The notes: a model not told the origin generated them from the sequence alone. DNA of 29,156 nt from Candidatus Omnitrophota bacterium (GCA_016938245.1 JAFGUY010000107.1:1-29156); one strand, 5' to 3'; numbered from the stretch's first letter, positions 14,748 through 22,209 are shown. Translations and numbers: made by a program.

Positions 14748-15521
14748 TTATGGGCAGGGAGGGAGTCGAACCCTCACGCTCTTGCGAACGGGAGATTTTA
14801 AGTCTCCATTGTCTGCCATTCCAACACCTGCCCGTTGATAAACATTGGTCGAATTCAAGAGGTCGATTGTTCTACTTTTTCTCCAACCAGCATAAGAATT
14901 AATACACTCCTCGGCTAATAAATTCTTTCTCTCCAGACCAAAGCTTCCTGGGTAGTAACACTGTTGAGCAATCTGTCTTGCTGCCATTTTGCCAAATTTT
15001 AACTCACAACAAGTTCCTTGCTTGTTTTGCTTATGTATTTTCCCTCTTGCTTTTAAAATTTCTTCTATTGCTTGCCCTAACCATTCCAAGAATTTAATGG
15101 AGACAGAGTATACCCTCAGGCTCCATTGCTCTCTTTTATTACCCGGGTGTATCCAATTACGTATGCAACCATCTCCGTCAATCAATCCTCTTAAGAAATC
15201 AGGAAAATATGCTTCGGGAATATTTAATTCCTTTAGTGTTAAAGATTTATTGGGTGTTAACCCTACAGACAAAAGAAAATCATAAAAATTTCTGTTCCCA
15301 ATTTGAATATGAAAATTTTTCTGTTTTAACGCGTTAAATTTTTCTCCAATTTTATTAGTAATGTTTAGTGTCGTTTTAATCTTAAGAAGAAATTCCCGGT
15401 CTTTAGAGGTTATGTCTATATGTCGTCCATCTGATGACAAACACCCGTCGCTTGTGATTAACCCTACTAAATACCAAAGATTCGCTCCGCTGATTTTTAA
15501 TTCTTCCCTATGCGCAGGCAT
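14748..15521 (-). CDS. Free-standing LAGLIDADG homing endonuclease filling the tRNA-Cys/tRNA-Leu gap; frame runs through tRNA-Leu
   Basis: 257 codons. Two LAGLIDADG motifs, LVGLITSDG (18-26, acidic D25) and LRGLIDGDG (110-118, acidic D117), spaced as in monomeric double-motif enzymes that cut long DNA sites. DGRHIDITSKD and SLRVYSVSIKFLEWL are typical of the family. The ATG lies 9 bases after the 3' end of tRNA-Cys with no ribosome binding site. Residues 230-257 are encoded by tRNA-Leu (14751-14833), and the TAA (14748-14750) follows its last base directly, so about 229 residues are protein-specific. RNase P cleavage at the tRNA 5' end would remove the stop codon. No intron or intein surrounds it. 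Family call is firm; activity and target are unknown. Confidence 0.87.
   Translation of the reverse strand: MPAHREELKISGANLWYLVGLITSDGCLSSDGRHIDITSKDREFLLKIKTTLNITNKIGEKFNALKQKNFHIQIGNRNFYDFLLSVGLTPNKSLTLKELNIPEAYFPDFLRGLIDGDGCIRNWIHPGNKREQWSLRVYSVSIKFLEWLGQAIEEILKARGKIHKQNKQGTCCELKFGKMAARQIAQQCYYPGSFGLERKNLLAEECINSYAGWRKSRTIDLLNSTNVYQRAGVGMADNGDLKSPVRKSVRVRLPPCP
14751..14833 (-). tRNA. tRNA-Leu (UAA anticodon)
   Basis: Acceptor GGGCAGG/CCTGCCC, anticodon stem GGAGA/TCTCC with loop CTTAAAA giving UAA, a long variable arm (CGTTCGCAAGAGCG) as expected for Leu, T arm GAGGGTTCGACTCCCTC, discriminator A, no encoded CCA. It is uninterrupted: no group I intron, although this isoacceptor is a classic intron host. 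The whole gene lies inside the reading frame of the endonuclease ORF upstream. Confidence 0.94.
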
Positions 15522-15530
15522 TTTAATTTA

Positions 15531-15602
15531 AGGCGCGGAGCGGAATCGAACCGCTGAATAACTGTTTTGCAGACAGTTGCCTTGCCGCTTGGCTACCGCG
15601 CC
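15531..15602 (-). tRNA. tRNA-Cys (GCA anticodon)
   Basis: Acceptor GGCGCGG/CCGCGCC, anticodon stem ACTGT/ACAGT with loop CTGCAAA giving GCA, T arm GCGGTTCGATTCCGC, discriminator U as expected for Cys, no encoded CCA. It begins 6 bases after coaC and ends 9 bases before the endonuclease start. Confidence 0.95.
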
Positions 15603-15608
15603 AAACTT

Positions 15609-16145
15609 TTAAAGAACCTTATTGGCCTCTTTGATTATCGCCTCAACTTCCGCCAAGCAGCCAACGCCCGTATCGCCGCAAGCAAGCTTCCCCTTCTTAG
15701 GCCCGATGAACATATAGCCTTTATTTTTAAGCTTGGCAATATTCTCTTGGGTGATTTTATTTTTATACATATTCTCATTCATTGCCGGCGCAATCAAAAC
15801 AGGCGCGCTAGTTGCCGAAACTACGCAGGTCAAAAGATCGTCGCATATCCCGCTTGCAATTTTCGCAATAACATTTGCTGTAGCCGGAGCAATTAAAATT
15901 AAATCTGCCTGTTTAGCCAAAGATATATGTTCTATCTCCCAAGCCTCCGGCATATCAAATAGCCCGCGATAAACTTTATTGCCGGAAAGACTCTGGAAAA
16001 CTACCGGCTTAATCATCTCTTCGGACTCTTTAGTCTGTATTACCGTAACAGAAAAACCTTCTTCTTTAAGCCTGCGCACCAAATCACAGGCCTTATAAAT
16101 CGCGATGCTTGCCGTAACCCCTAAAATAATCTTTTTATTCTTCAA
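15609..16145 (-). CDS. coaC: Phosphopantothenoylcysteine decarboxylase (stand-alone CoaC domain)
   Basis: 178 residues of the HFCD flavoprotein family. Seen: IILGVTASIAIYKACDLVRRL, the catalytic His in WEIEHISLAKQADL, IAPATANVIAKIASGICDDLL, the substrate-binding APAMNENMY, and the catalytic Cys in KLACGDTGVG. It decarboxylates 4'-phosphopantothenoylcysteine in coenzyme A synthesis. Bacterial CoaBC is usually a fusion of about 400 residues with the CoaB synthetase at the C-terminus; here the protein stops after CoaC and tRNA-Cys follows 6 bases later, so CoaB must be elsewhere or has been lost. The order yicC-gmk-rpoZ-coaC is the common one. A UbiX-like role is less likely given the Cys and PAMN motifs. 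Confidence 0.9.
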   Translation of the reverse strand: MKNKKIILGVTASIAIYKACDLVRRLKEEGFSVTVIQTKESEEMIKPVVFQSLSGNKVYRGLFDMPEAWEIEHISLAKQADLILIAPATANVIAKIASGICDDLLTCVVSATSAPVLIAPAMNENMYKNKITQENIAKLKNKGYMFIGPKKGKLACGDTGVGCLAEVEAIIKEANKVL

Positions 16146-16149
16146 CGCC

Positions 16150-16359
16150 TTATTCTTTCTGCTTTAACTTCTTAGCTTGCACTTTCCCGGCGGCAATCTC
16201 ACGCAACGCCACAGTAGAAGGCTTAACCGCGGCATTTGCCTCTATAAGTTTAGGCTGTCCCTCGGCAATCTCCAAGGCTCTTTTTGCTGCCAGATTTACA
16301 AGTTTATAGATAGACCCTTCACTCTTTGATAAAAGCTTCTCTCTCTCGACATAACCCAT
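16150..16359 (-). CDS. rpoZ: RNA polymerase omega subunit
   Basis: 69 residues. IYKLVNLAAKRALEIAEGQ and KPSTVALREIAAGKV match the omega signature (helical region with conserved AAKRA and the TVAL-EI--GK segment). It stabilises the beta' subunit. It lies between gmk (27 bases) and coaC (4 bases), the usual context. Confidence 0.93.
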   Translation of the reverse strand: MGYVEREKLLSKSEGSIYKLVNLAAKRALEIAEGQPKLIEANAAVKPSTVALREIAAGKVQAKKLKQKE

Positions 16360-16386
16360 AGATTGCTCCTTACTTGTATTAAAACA

Positions 16387-16947
16387 TCATATTCTTTGCA
16401 ATATAATACCTTTCAACCTTTTGACTGCTTGTTTTAAATTAATATTACGCAGAGAATAATCATAATACGCTGCTTGCCTAAGCTCTGCTTCCACAAGCCT
16501 CACCCTACGCTTAACCTCCTCATTTTTCGTCTTAAAAGAACGCCCCTGTATCCTCTTGCGTAGCTCCTGAAGCGACGGGGGAATAACAAAAATAGTTAAC
16601 GTTTCTTTAGGGTACAGCTTTCTCACCCGCTTTGCCCCTCTAAAATCGAGGCAGAGCAGAATATTCTTGCCTTTTTTAAGCGCAGCTTCAACCAGGGCTT
16701 TCTTTGTCCCGTAATAATAACCTAAGTATTTTGTCCACTCAAGTATCTTTCCGCTTCTTTTTAAATCTGTGAACTTTTCCCCGGTTACAAAAAAATAATC
16801 TCTCCCCTCTTTTTCCCCTGTGCGCCTTGGCCGCGTGCATAAAGACACGGACTTAACAAATTTCTTCTTGATAAGCCCGTCCTTAAGGACGCGGTCGCGT
16901 AATGTAGTTTTTCCCGAGCCCGAAGGCCCGGAGAGGATAAAAATCAT
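16387..16947 (-). CDS. gmk: Guanylate kinase
   Basis: 186 residues. P-loop FILSGPSGSGKTTL (3-16), GMP-binding VSLCTRPRRTGEKEGRDYFFV, YYGTKKALVEAALKKGKNILLCLD, and the lid IQGRSFKTKNEEVKRRV. It converts GMP to GDP. The start overlaps the yicC stop by 4 bases (ATGA). Confidence 0.96.
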   Translation of the reverse strand: MIFILSGPSGSGKTTLRDRVLKDGLIKKKFVKSVSLCTRPRRTGEKEGRDYFFVTGEKFTDLKRSGKILEWTKYLGYYYGTKKALVEAALKKGKNILLCLDFRGAKRVRKLYPKETLTIFVIPPSLQELRKRIQGRSFKTKNEEVKRRVRLVEAELRQAAYYDYSLRNINLKQAVKRLKGIILQRI

Positions 16948-17771
16948 TCTATGTTCTGCGCCTGTTCCCGAATCTTTTCAATCAAACCTTTAATCTTTAA
17001 AACCTGCGCGGATACCGATACATCAAATGTCTTAGCCGCCAGCGTATTTGCCTCGCGTTGCATCTCCTGAGCGATAAAATCAAGTTCCTTGCCTATCGCC
17101 CCGCTTGCGGTTATTTTACGCTTAAAATTGCTGACGTGGAAACCCAACCTGTCTATCTCCTCTGTAGTATCTGTATCCTTTAAAAATGACGCCCTCTCTT
17201 CGTCGGTAGCAAAACCCTTAAGCCTCTCTTTAAGAGAACCTTTTAATATGCGCCTTATGCTCAAAAGCCGTTCCTTAAGCTCATCTGCCTGCTTCTTTAA
17301 GTATCCCTGCAGAGCAACCCCTTCTTTTTTGCGCGCCTTTGATAAATTATTGACTGCAATCCTCAAAGCTGCTTTTAATCTAGGCCATAGGCTTTGCGCA
17401 GAGAGCTTCTCTTCTTCCAAAGTTAAGACCCCCGGTAGATTAATTAAGGTATCGAAACTTAAATCATTCTGAATTCCTAACTCCTTTTGGGCCTTATGAA
17501 TCTTGTCTATATATTTTTTAAGGAGCCCCTTATTAATAAAAGCATTCCCGTACTTTTTACCGCTTATATTTACTGAACAGACAACTCTACCCCTTTTAAT
17601 CTTATCCTCAATAGCCTTTTTAACTTTCTCTTCGAGAGAAAGCATCCCTTCGGGCAGATGCAAAGAAGCCTCTAAAAACTTATGGTTTGTACTTCTTAAC
17701 TCCACGGATATCTTCCCGTGCCCGCCTAACCCTATTTCCGAGCTGCCAAAACCTGTCATGCTACTAATCAT
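16944..17771 (-). CDS. yicC: YicC-family endoribonuclease
   Basis: 275 residues. The N-terminus ISSMTGFGSSE and VELRSTNHKFLEASLHLPE are diagnostic for YicC_N; the C-terminal DUF1732 region contains GKELDFIAQEMQREANTLAAK and ends in IEKIREQAQN. YicC proteins act as Mg/Mn-dependent endoribonucleases in E. coli. The location directly before gmk is conserved in many bacteria. It starts 12 bases after ndk. Confidence 0.95.
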   Translation of the reverse strand: MISSMTGFGSSEIGLGGHGKISVELRSTNHKFLEASLHLPEGMLSLEEKVKKAIEDKIKRGRVVCSVNISGKKYGNAFINKGLLKKYIDKIHKAQKELGIQNDLSFDTLINLPGVLTLEEEKLSAQSLWPRLKAALRIAVNNLSKARKKEGVALQGYLKKQADELKERLLSIRRILKGSLKERLKGFATDEERASFLKDTDTTEEIDRLGFHVSNFKRKITASGAIGKELDFIAQEMQREANTLAAKTFDVSVSAQVLKIKGLIEKIREQAQNIE

Positions 17772-17783
17772 GATCTTGCCCTT

Positions 17784-18290
17784 CTACTCTGCCCAAATAT
17801 TTCTTTTAGTCTCTTTCTCAGTAATCTCCTTAACAGGATAAAGCTTAACGATAATCTCATCCGGCAGAAACCACAGTTTAATCTCCCTTTCTGCATCCTG
17901 CTCGTTAGATGAAACGTGAATTACATTTTCATATACGCCGGTTGTAGTGATGCGTCCGTATGAACCGCGGATAGAGGTAGGGTCTGCCTCTTCGGGATTA
18001 GTTGCGCCAGCGAGTTGACGGCATTTACTGATCGCCCCCTGGCCCCAGTAGACTAACGCCATTACCTTTTTACGGTCATGTAAATCCCCTTGTAGATATT
18101 TTATAATATCCCCGAAAAAGGGCTGATCCTTAAGGTGCTGGTAATGCTTCTCGGCTAATGCCTTGGATACGCGTACCATTTTAGCCGCGACAATTTCCAG
18201 CTTTGTCTCGGAGAGCCGAGTTAATATATTGCCGGTGAGTGATTTTTTAAGCCCGTCGGGCTTAATAAGTATTAAAGCTGCCTGATTCAT
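17784..18290 (-). CDS. ndk: Nucleoside diphosphate kinase (long variant)
   Basis: 168 residues against about 140 for common Ndk. Seen: AALILIKPDGLKKSLTGNIL, PFFGDIIKYLQGD, the nucleotide-binding Arg segment SIRGSYG, and the catalytic-His region ENVIHVSSNEQDAEREIKLW, where usual enzymes read NxxHGSDS; the His is kept but GSD is replaced by VSS. The C-terminal tail of about 25 residues is extra. It probably moves phosphate between nucleoside di- and triphosphates; the variant motif belongs to a divergent Ndk subgroup. The start overlaps the parB stop as TAATG. Confidence 0.9.
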   Translation of the reverse strand: MNQAALILIKPDGLKKSLTGNILTRLSETKLEIVAAKMVRVSKALAEKHYQHLKDQPFFGDIIKYLQGDLHDRKKVMALVYWGQGAISKCRQLAGATNPEEADPTSIRGSYGRITTTGVYENVIHVSSNEQDAEREIKLWFLPDEIIVKLYPVKEITEKETKRNIWAE

Positions 18291-19141
18291 TATCTTTTAC
18301 CTCCCCTGATTACATTCGCAATCCTCTCTAAATCTTCCTGGGAATAAAATTCAATAAAGATGTGCCCGCGCTTTTTCATTTTGCTGATTCTTACCTTTGT
18401 AGACAAAGTGGTTTGCAACTCTTCTTCCAAAGCTGCGATGTAAGGCTCGCGCTGAAGATGAATACTTCTACACCTTATGCCCTTTGGCCGGCTTGCCTTA
18501 ATTAAATTCTCGAGCTCCCTGACTGATAGACCCTTGGCTATAACTTCCTGCGTAAGCCTGCGTTGCCGGTTTGCGTCCTCTACCTCTAACAACACCCTGC
18601 CATGAGCAAAAGATATACGCCCCTTCTTCATCTCTTCCTGAATTTCATGAGGAAGTTTTAATAGCCTTAAGGTATTAGCAATGGTAGCACGCGCTTTTCC
18701 CAAACCCTCGCTAATTTTCTCTTGAGTAACCTGAAATTTATCAATAAGATGTTGATAGGCATGCGCCTCTTCAATCGGATTTAAACTCTCTCTCTGGATA
18801 TTTTCAATTAATGCATATTCCAAGGAATCTTTATCATCAACATCTTTAACTATTATCGGTATGTCATTGAGCCCCAGAGAGTTACATGCACGCAACCTTC
18901 TCTCTCCGGCAATAAGTTCATAATAATCCCCCTTGTTTCTAACTAAGAGCGGTTGTATAACCCCCTTCTCTTTAATTGATCGAGCGAGCTCCTCAATAGT
19001 GCCGGGGTCAAAATCTTCTCTAGGCTGAAAAGGGTTTGGACGGATCTGCCCAGTTTGGACATAAATAATTTCGCTTTTAGACCCTTGTACCTTTTCAGGA
19101 ATCAATGCCCCTATCCCTTTTCCTAAGGCTTTTCTCTCCAT
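18290..19141 (-). CDS. parB: Chromosome-partitioning protein ParB (CTP-dependent clamp)
   Basis: 283 residues. ParB_N: ALGKGIGALIPEK start, IRPNPFQPREDFD, ELIAGERRLRACNSLG (GERR is the CTP-binding motif), ALIENIQRESLNPIEEA. Central HTH for parS binding: VTQEKISEGLGKARATIANTLRL (about 128-150). A C-terminal dimerisation domain follows. It loads on parS near the origin and, with ParA, segregates the chromosome. It overlaps both neighbours by one base (TAATG). Placement about 4 kb from oriC agrees with a chromosomal rather than plasmid ParB. Confidence 0.97.
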   Translation of the reverse strand: MERKALGKGIGALIPEKVQGSKSEIIYVQTGQIRPNPFQPREDFDPGTIEELARSIKEKGVIQPLLVRNKGDYYELIAGERRLRACNSLGLNDIPIIVKDVDDKDSLEYALIENIQRESLNPIEEAHAYQHLIDKFQVTQEKISEGLGKARATIANTLRLLKLPHEIQEEMKKGRISFAHGRVLLEVEDANRQRRLTQEVIAKGLSVRELENLIKASRPKGIRCRSIHLQREPYIAALEEELQTTLSTKVRISKMKKRGHIFIEFYSQEDLERIANVIRGGKR

Positions 19142-19938
19142 TAAGACTCTCCTTCTGCTTTAACCGCACTGGAACTTAAAGGTAACCCTAAAATTTCCCG
19201 GCAAAGCTCCTCATATTTCTGCGCCCCTAAAGAATCTTTATCATAAAGAAAAATAGGCTTGCCAAAACTCGGGGCTTCGGTTAATCTTATGTTGCGCGGG
19301 ATGACTGTTTTATAAACCTTGTCTTTAAAGTGATTTCGCGCTTCCTGAATCACCTCTTTTGTTAAATTAGTCCTGTAATCCGCCATAGTAAGAAGCACAC
19401 CCTCAATAACCAAGCTTGGGTTAATATTGTCTCTGACAAGCCTAACGGTGTTATTAAGTTGCGTCAGCCCTTCCAGGGCGTAATATTCGCACTGCACAGG
19501 AATTATTACTGAATCTGCGGCGCATAGGCCATTAATGGTTAAAAGGCCCAATGACGGCGGAGAGTCAATGATAATGAAGTCAAATTCCGGCCTTATTTTT
19601 TCAAGCGCCCTCTTAAGGCGATACTCCCTGCCAAGGGACCCGACTAGTTCTACTTCGGCCCCGGTTAAATCTAAATTAGATGGTGCGATAAAAAGATTGG
19701 GTATGTTGGTGGACTGTAAGATATCTTTAATGTCAAGCTCTTCCAGTAGAACATGGTAAGTACTTTTAAGAATACTGTGTTTATTTAAACCGATGCCGGA
19801 AGTTGCATTTGCCTGAGGATCTAAATCTATAAGCAAAACCTTCTTTCCGGCCACAGCAAGAAAAACAGCAATATTAATTGCTGATGTAGTTTTACCTACT
19901 CCACCCTTTTGATTACAGATTACAATTACTTTACTCAT
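19141..19938 (-). CDS. parA: Chromosome-partitioning ATPase ParA (Soj)
   Basis: 265 residues. Deviant Walker A KGGVGKTTSAINIA from residue 11, LLIDLDPQANATSGIG, FDFIIIDSPPSLGLLTINGL, and IPRNIRLTEAPSFGKPI, all typical of small Soj-type ParA without an N-terminal HTH. It binds DNA as an ATP dimer and is released by ParB. The ATG overlaps the stop of the upstream endonuclease gene (TAATG) and no separate promoter is visible between them, so parA translation probably depends on that ORF. Confidence 0.97.
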   Translation of the reverse strand: MSKVIVICNQKGGVGKTTSAINIAVFLAVAGKKVLLIDLDPQANATSGIGLNKHSILKSTYHVLLEELDIKDILQSTNIPNLFIAPSNLDLTGAEVELVGSLGREYRLKRALEKIRPEFDFIIIDSPPSLGLLTINGLCAADSVIIPVQCEYYALEGLTQLNNTVRLVRDNINPSLVIEGVLLTMADYRTNLTKEVIQEARNHFKDKVYKTVIPRNIRLTEAPSFGKPIFLYDKDSLGAQKYEELCREILGLPLSSSAVKAEGES

Positions 19939-20387
19939 TATCTTTTATGCACCTTAAAAGCCCTGCTTTGTAAATTTAAACTAGAAAGTTTTTCTGCTAA
20001 AGAACGCAAGGGTTCATAATCTGTGCCTCGATAATTCTTTAATTTATACAATACCATCTTCCGCCAGACATTATAAACCTCTAATTTCTTTTTGCTCTGT
20101 AGGGGATATTTATCAAAATGCTCAATGACCCTCTTAAGCGCGTTAATTTTTGTTACCCTGTAATATGCGGCTGGCTGAGAAAACCCACTCTTAGGAGAAC
20201 CTTTGGATTCTTTTTGGTAATATATATTGCCTAGATAATCAAAGAACTCTCTGATTTCTTCAACTATTTGACGGTTATCTTCCCTTTGCTTAACTCCAAA
20301 ATATAAAGCGAAACTCCCACCGTTTCTACTATAAGTAAACGCCGCTTCTCCATCGCAGAAACCTGTTACATACCAAGGACTTAGCAT
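19938..20387 (-). CDS. Single-motif LAGLIDADG homing endonuclease in front of parA
   Basis: 149 residues. The N-terminal motif WYVTGFCDGEAAF (5-17) matches the WFxGFxDGEGxF form of LAGLIDADG_1, with Ala in place of the usual Gly after the Glu. FALYFGVKQREDNRQIVEEI and the C-terminal KYPLQSKKKLEVYNVWRKMV are characteristic of this family. One motif implies a homodimer, as in I-CreI-like enzymes. There is no intron or intein around it. It lies 96 bases from jag, downstream of a strong promoter, and its TAA overlaps the parA ATG. No ribosome binding site is evident. Whether it is active, or domesticated as a leader of parAB, cannot be told. Confidence 0.86.
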   Translation of the reverse strand: MLSPWYVTGFCDGEAAFTYSRNGGSFALYFGVKQREDNRQIVEEIREFFDYLGNIYYQKESKGSPKSGFSQPAAYYRVTKINALKRVIEHFDKYPLQSKKKLEVYNVWRKMVLYKLKNYRGTDYEPLRSLAEKLSSLNLQSRAFKVHKR

Positions 20388-20422
20388 ATATATTCTTGAC
20401 TTATAAATGTTCCAATCCGAAC

Positions 20423-20438
20423 ATTTTCACGCGGAACA
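20423..20438. promoter_or_regulatory. Possible degenerate parS / operator in the parAB leader
   Basis: ATTTTCACGCGGAACA resembles the near-universal parS (TGTTTCACGTGAAACA, or the TGTTCCACGTGGAACA form) with about three or four mismatches, and sits inside the leader between the promoter and the endonuclease-parA-parB operon. It is flanked by an AATGTTCC/GGAACATT inverted repeat (20406-20413 and 20433-20440). No better parS was noticed in the window. Confidence 0.3.
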
Positions 20439-20459
20439 TTCTTATTCCTACTATCAACT

Positions 20460-20487
20460 ATTATCTTAAATCTACCGAGATTGTCAA
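20460..20487 (-). promoter_or_regulatory. Promoter for the endonuclease-parA-parB operon
   Basis: On the minus strand TTGACA (plus 20482-20487), a 16-base spacer, GATAAT (plus 20460-20465). The -35 box overlaps the jag stop codon. The leader to the endonuclease ATG is about 65 bases and carries inverted repeats. The 16-base spacing equals that of the other promoters in this window. Confidence 0.65.
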
Positions 20488-20684
20488 GTGTTTTTTGTCT
20501 CCCCTAAGACACTTACACGTACTTTTGCTAACTTTGCTCCGGGCATACCAAAGAGGCCTTTTGCTTCTTCAGAAATAACCTCTATCTTTACCTTCTTACG
20601 GGGTAATTGCAACTTTATCAGGGCTTGTTTAATAGCTTCTTCTACAGTCTTCCCCTCTACTTCAATAGCCTTATTAATCTTCAT
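20484..20684 (-). CDS. jag: Jag/KhpB N-terminal domain only (truncated Jag)
   Basis: 66 residues: KAIEVEGKTVEEAIKQALIK and KIEVISEEAKGLFGMPG are the Jag_N domain, followed by AKVRVSVLGETKNT and stop. Normal Jag (KhpB) has about 200 residues with Jag_N, KH and R3H RNA-binding domains. The KH and R3H parts are absent, and no frame of the following 96 bases continues them. The start overlaps yidC by 4 bases (ATGA), the usual yidC-jag order. Either a natural short form or the remains of a gene whose 3' part was replaced by the endonuclease and promoter segment. Confidence 0.82.
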   Translation of the reverse strand: MKINKAIEVEGKTVEEAIKQALIKLQLPRKKVKIEVISEEAKGLFGMPGAKLAKVRVSVLGETKNT

Positions 20685-22207
20685 TTTGCCCTATTCATGC
20701 GCAGTTGGAAAATAAGCATAAGCATGCTATTAACAAACCAGTACAGGACTAATCCTGATGGCATACGGTAGAAAATCAAGCCGAACATAACCGGCATGAC
20801 AATAAGCATTATCTTCTGCTGTTCAGCTGCAGCGCTGCCAGTAGATACCGCAGATATCTTCTGTTGCACAAACATTCCTATAGCCATAATTATAGGTAGT
20901 ATATTTAATTCATGCCCTATTATCGGCAAATTAGGCCAACCCTCAGGAAATACCCATAAACGATCAGGTTCAGATAAATCCCTGATCCAAAGGAATCGTG
21001 CTCCCTTTAATACTATAGAACGCATTAACGCGTTATAAAGCGCAAAAAAGATGGGCATCTGCAGCAACAGCGGTAAACAGCCTCCTAGTGGGTTAACCTT
21101 ATGCTCTTTATAAAGCTCCATAATCTCTTTATTCATCTTTTGCGGGTTATCCTTATAAGTCTTTCTTAATGCCTCTACTTTAGGCTGTAAAGCTTGCATT
21201 TCTTTCATTGAGCGCATCTGTTTTAAGGAAAGCGGGTATAAAATAAGGTAAACTACGAGGCTTAACAAAACAATAGCTAACCCCCAGTTATGAACTAGGT
21301 TATATATAAATCCAAGAATTTGTAAAAGTATTTGCGATATGAAATCAAAAGTTCCATAGTGTATAATACCTGCCCATGCAGGATTATTTTTATTTAAGAT
21401 ATTAATGTCTTGCGGGCCAATATATATATGATATAAATGTCCAATCTGCTCACTCGGTAATAAAAGTTCTTTTTGGACATTTAATCCTAGCTCTGTTTCA
21501 TAATTATTAATTTTATTGACAAAGCCCTGATGTAGGCCCGAATCAGGTTCTACAATCGCAGCAAAATATTGGTCTCGTAAACCTAAAAATTTCACTCCTT
21601 CTAATTGCGTATTCTTGCGCGCATTAATATGCGCAACCTTATCTTGCGTAGCTATAGTTATATCCTGGTACCGCGCCTGTTGATTGCCGGATGAAAAATC
21701 CAAAGCTCCCAATAAAAGGGGAAGATTTATGGTAACGGGATTAGATGAAGTATTTTGAATCTTTATTGCTAACTCCATGGTATAATTAGAGTTGTGAAAG
21801 GTAAACTTTTTGCTAATCCTTTTCCCCGGAGTAACAGCGCTAAAACTTATACTATCGCCTGTCATTTGATCCTTTTTAAAAATAAGGGTTGGGTCTTTCA
21901 ACAGGCAACCATATTTTAGGGGAAGCTTGTAATTATTATAAGATAGAAAGACTACCTCTTTGATTGCTGCGGGCGATTCATCAAAAACAACTTCTAGGTT
22001 ATCCTGGCTATATGTAATAAGCTTTTCTGGGGCTACAGGAAGAGGTTGAGTAACAACAGGAGTAGGCAGAGTAACGGGCTGGGACGATGAATCGGCCTTA
22101 GTTATAACATCTTGCGGCGCAATATGTTGCGGTTTAGGCATCAACGCTGACCAACCCAGTAATACCAAAATAGATAATGCAATTGCTAAGACTAAACGTT
22201 TCTCCAT
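20681..22207 (-). CDS. yidC: Membrane protein insertase YidC (diderm type)
   Basis: 508 residues from MEKRLVLAIALSILVLLGWS, which is the canonical YidC start; an upstream ATG at 22255 lies inside yidD and would add 16 non-conserved residues. Seen: the first helix (about 4-22), a Pro/Thr/Gln-rich linker, the large periplasmic beta domain (about 60-290), then the insertase core with GFIYNLVHNWGLAIVLLSLV, LKQMRSMKEMQALQPKVEAL, GGCLPLLLQMPIFFALYNAL and SGLVLYWFVNSMLML. The periplasmic domain indicates a diderm cell. YidC inserts inner-membrane proteins, alone or with SecYEG. It starts 2 bases after yidD and overlaps jag. Confidence 0.96.
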   Translation of the reverse strand: MEKRLVLAIALSILVLLGWSALMPKPQHIAPQDVITKADSSSQPVTLPTPVVTQPLPVAPEKLITYSQDNLEVVFDESPAAIKEVVFLSYNNYKLPLKYGCLLKDPTLIFKKDQMTGDSISFSAVTPGKRISKKFTFHNSNYTMELAIKIQNTSSNPVTINLPLLLGALDFSSGNQQARYQDITIATQDKVAHINARKNTQLEGVKFLGLRDQYFAAIVEPDSGLHQGFVNKINNYETELGLNVQKELLLPSEQIGHLYHIYIGPQDINILNKNNPAWAGIIHYGTFDFISQILLQILGFIYNLVHNWGLAIVLLSLVVYLILYPLSLKQMRSMKEMQALQPKVEALRKTYKDNPQKMNKEIMELYKEHKVNPLGGCLPLLLQMPIFFALYNALMRSIVLKGARFLWIRDLSEPDRLWVFPEGWPNLPIIGHELNILPIIMAIGMFVQQKISAVSTGSAAAEQQKIMLIVMPVMFGLIFYRMPSGLVLYWFVNSMLMLIFQLRMNRAK

Positions 22208-22209
22208 AA

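Noticed and set aside
14751..14833. Group I intron or intein explanation for the LAGLIDADG ORF beside tRNA-Leu(UAA)
   Set aside because: tRNA-Leu and tRNA-Cys are both uninterrupted, and no intron core or split host protein surrounds the ORF.
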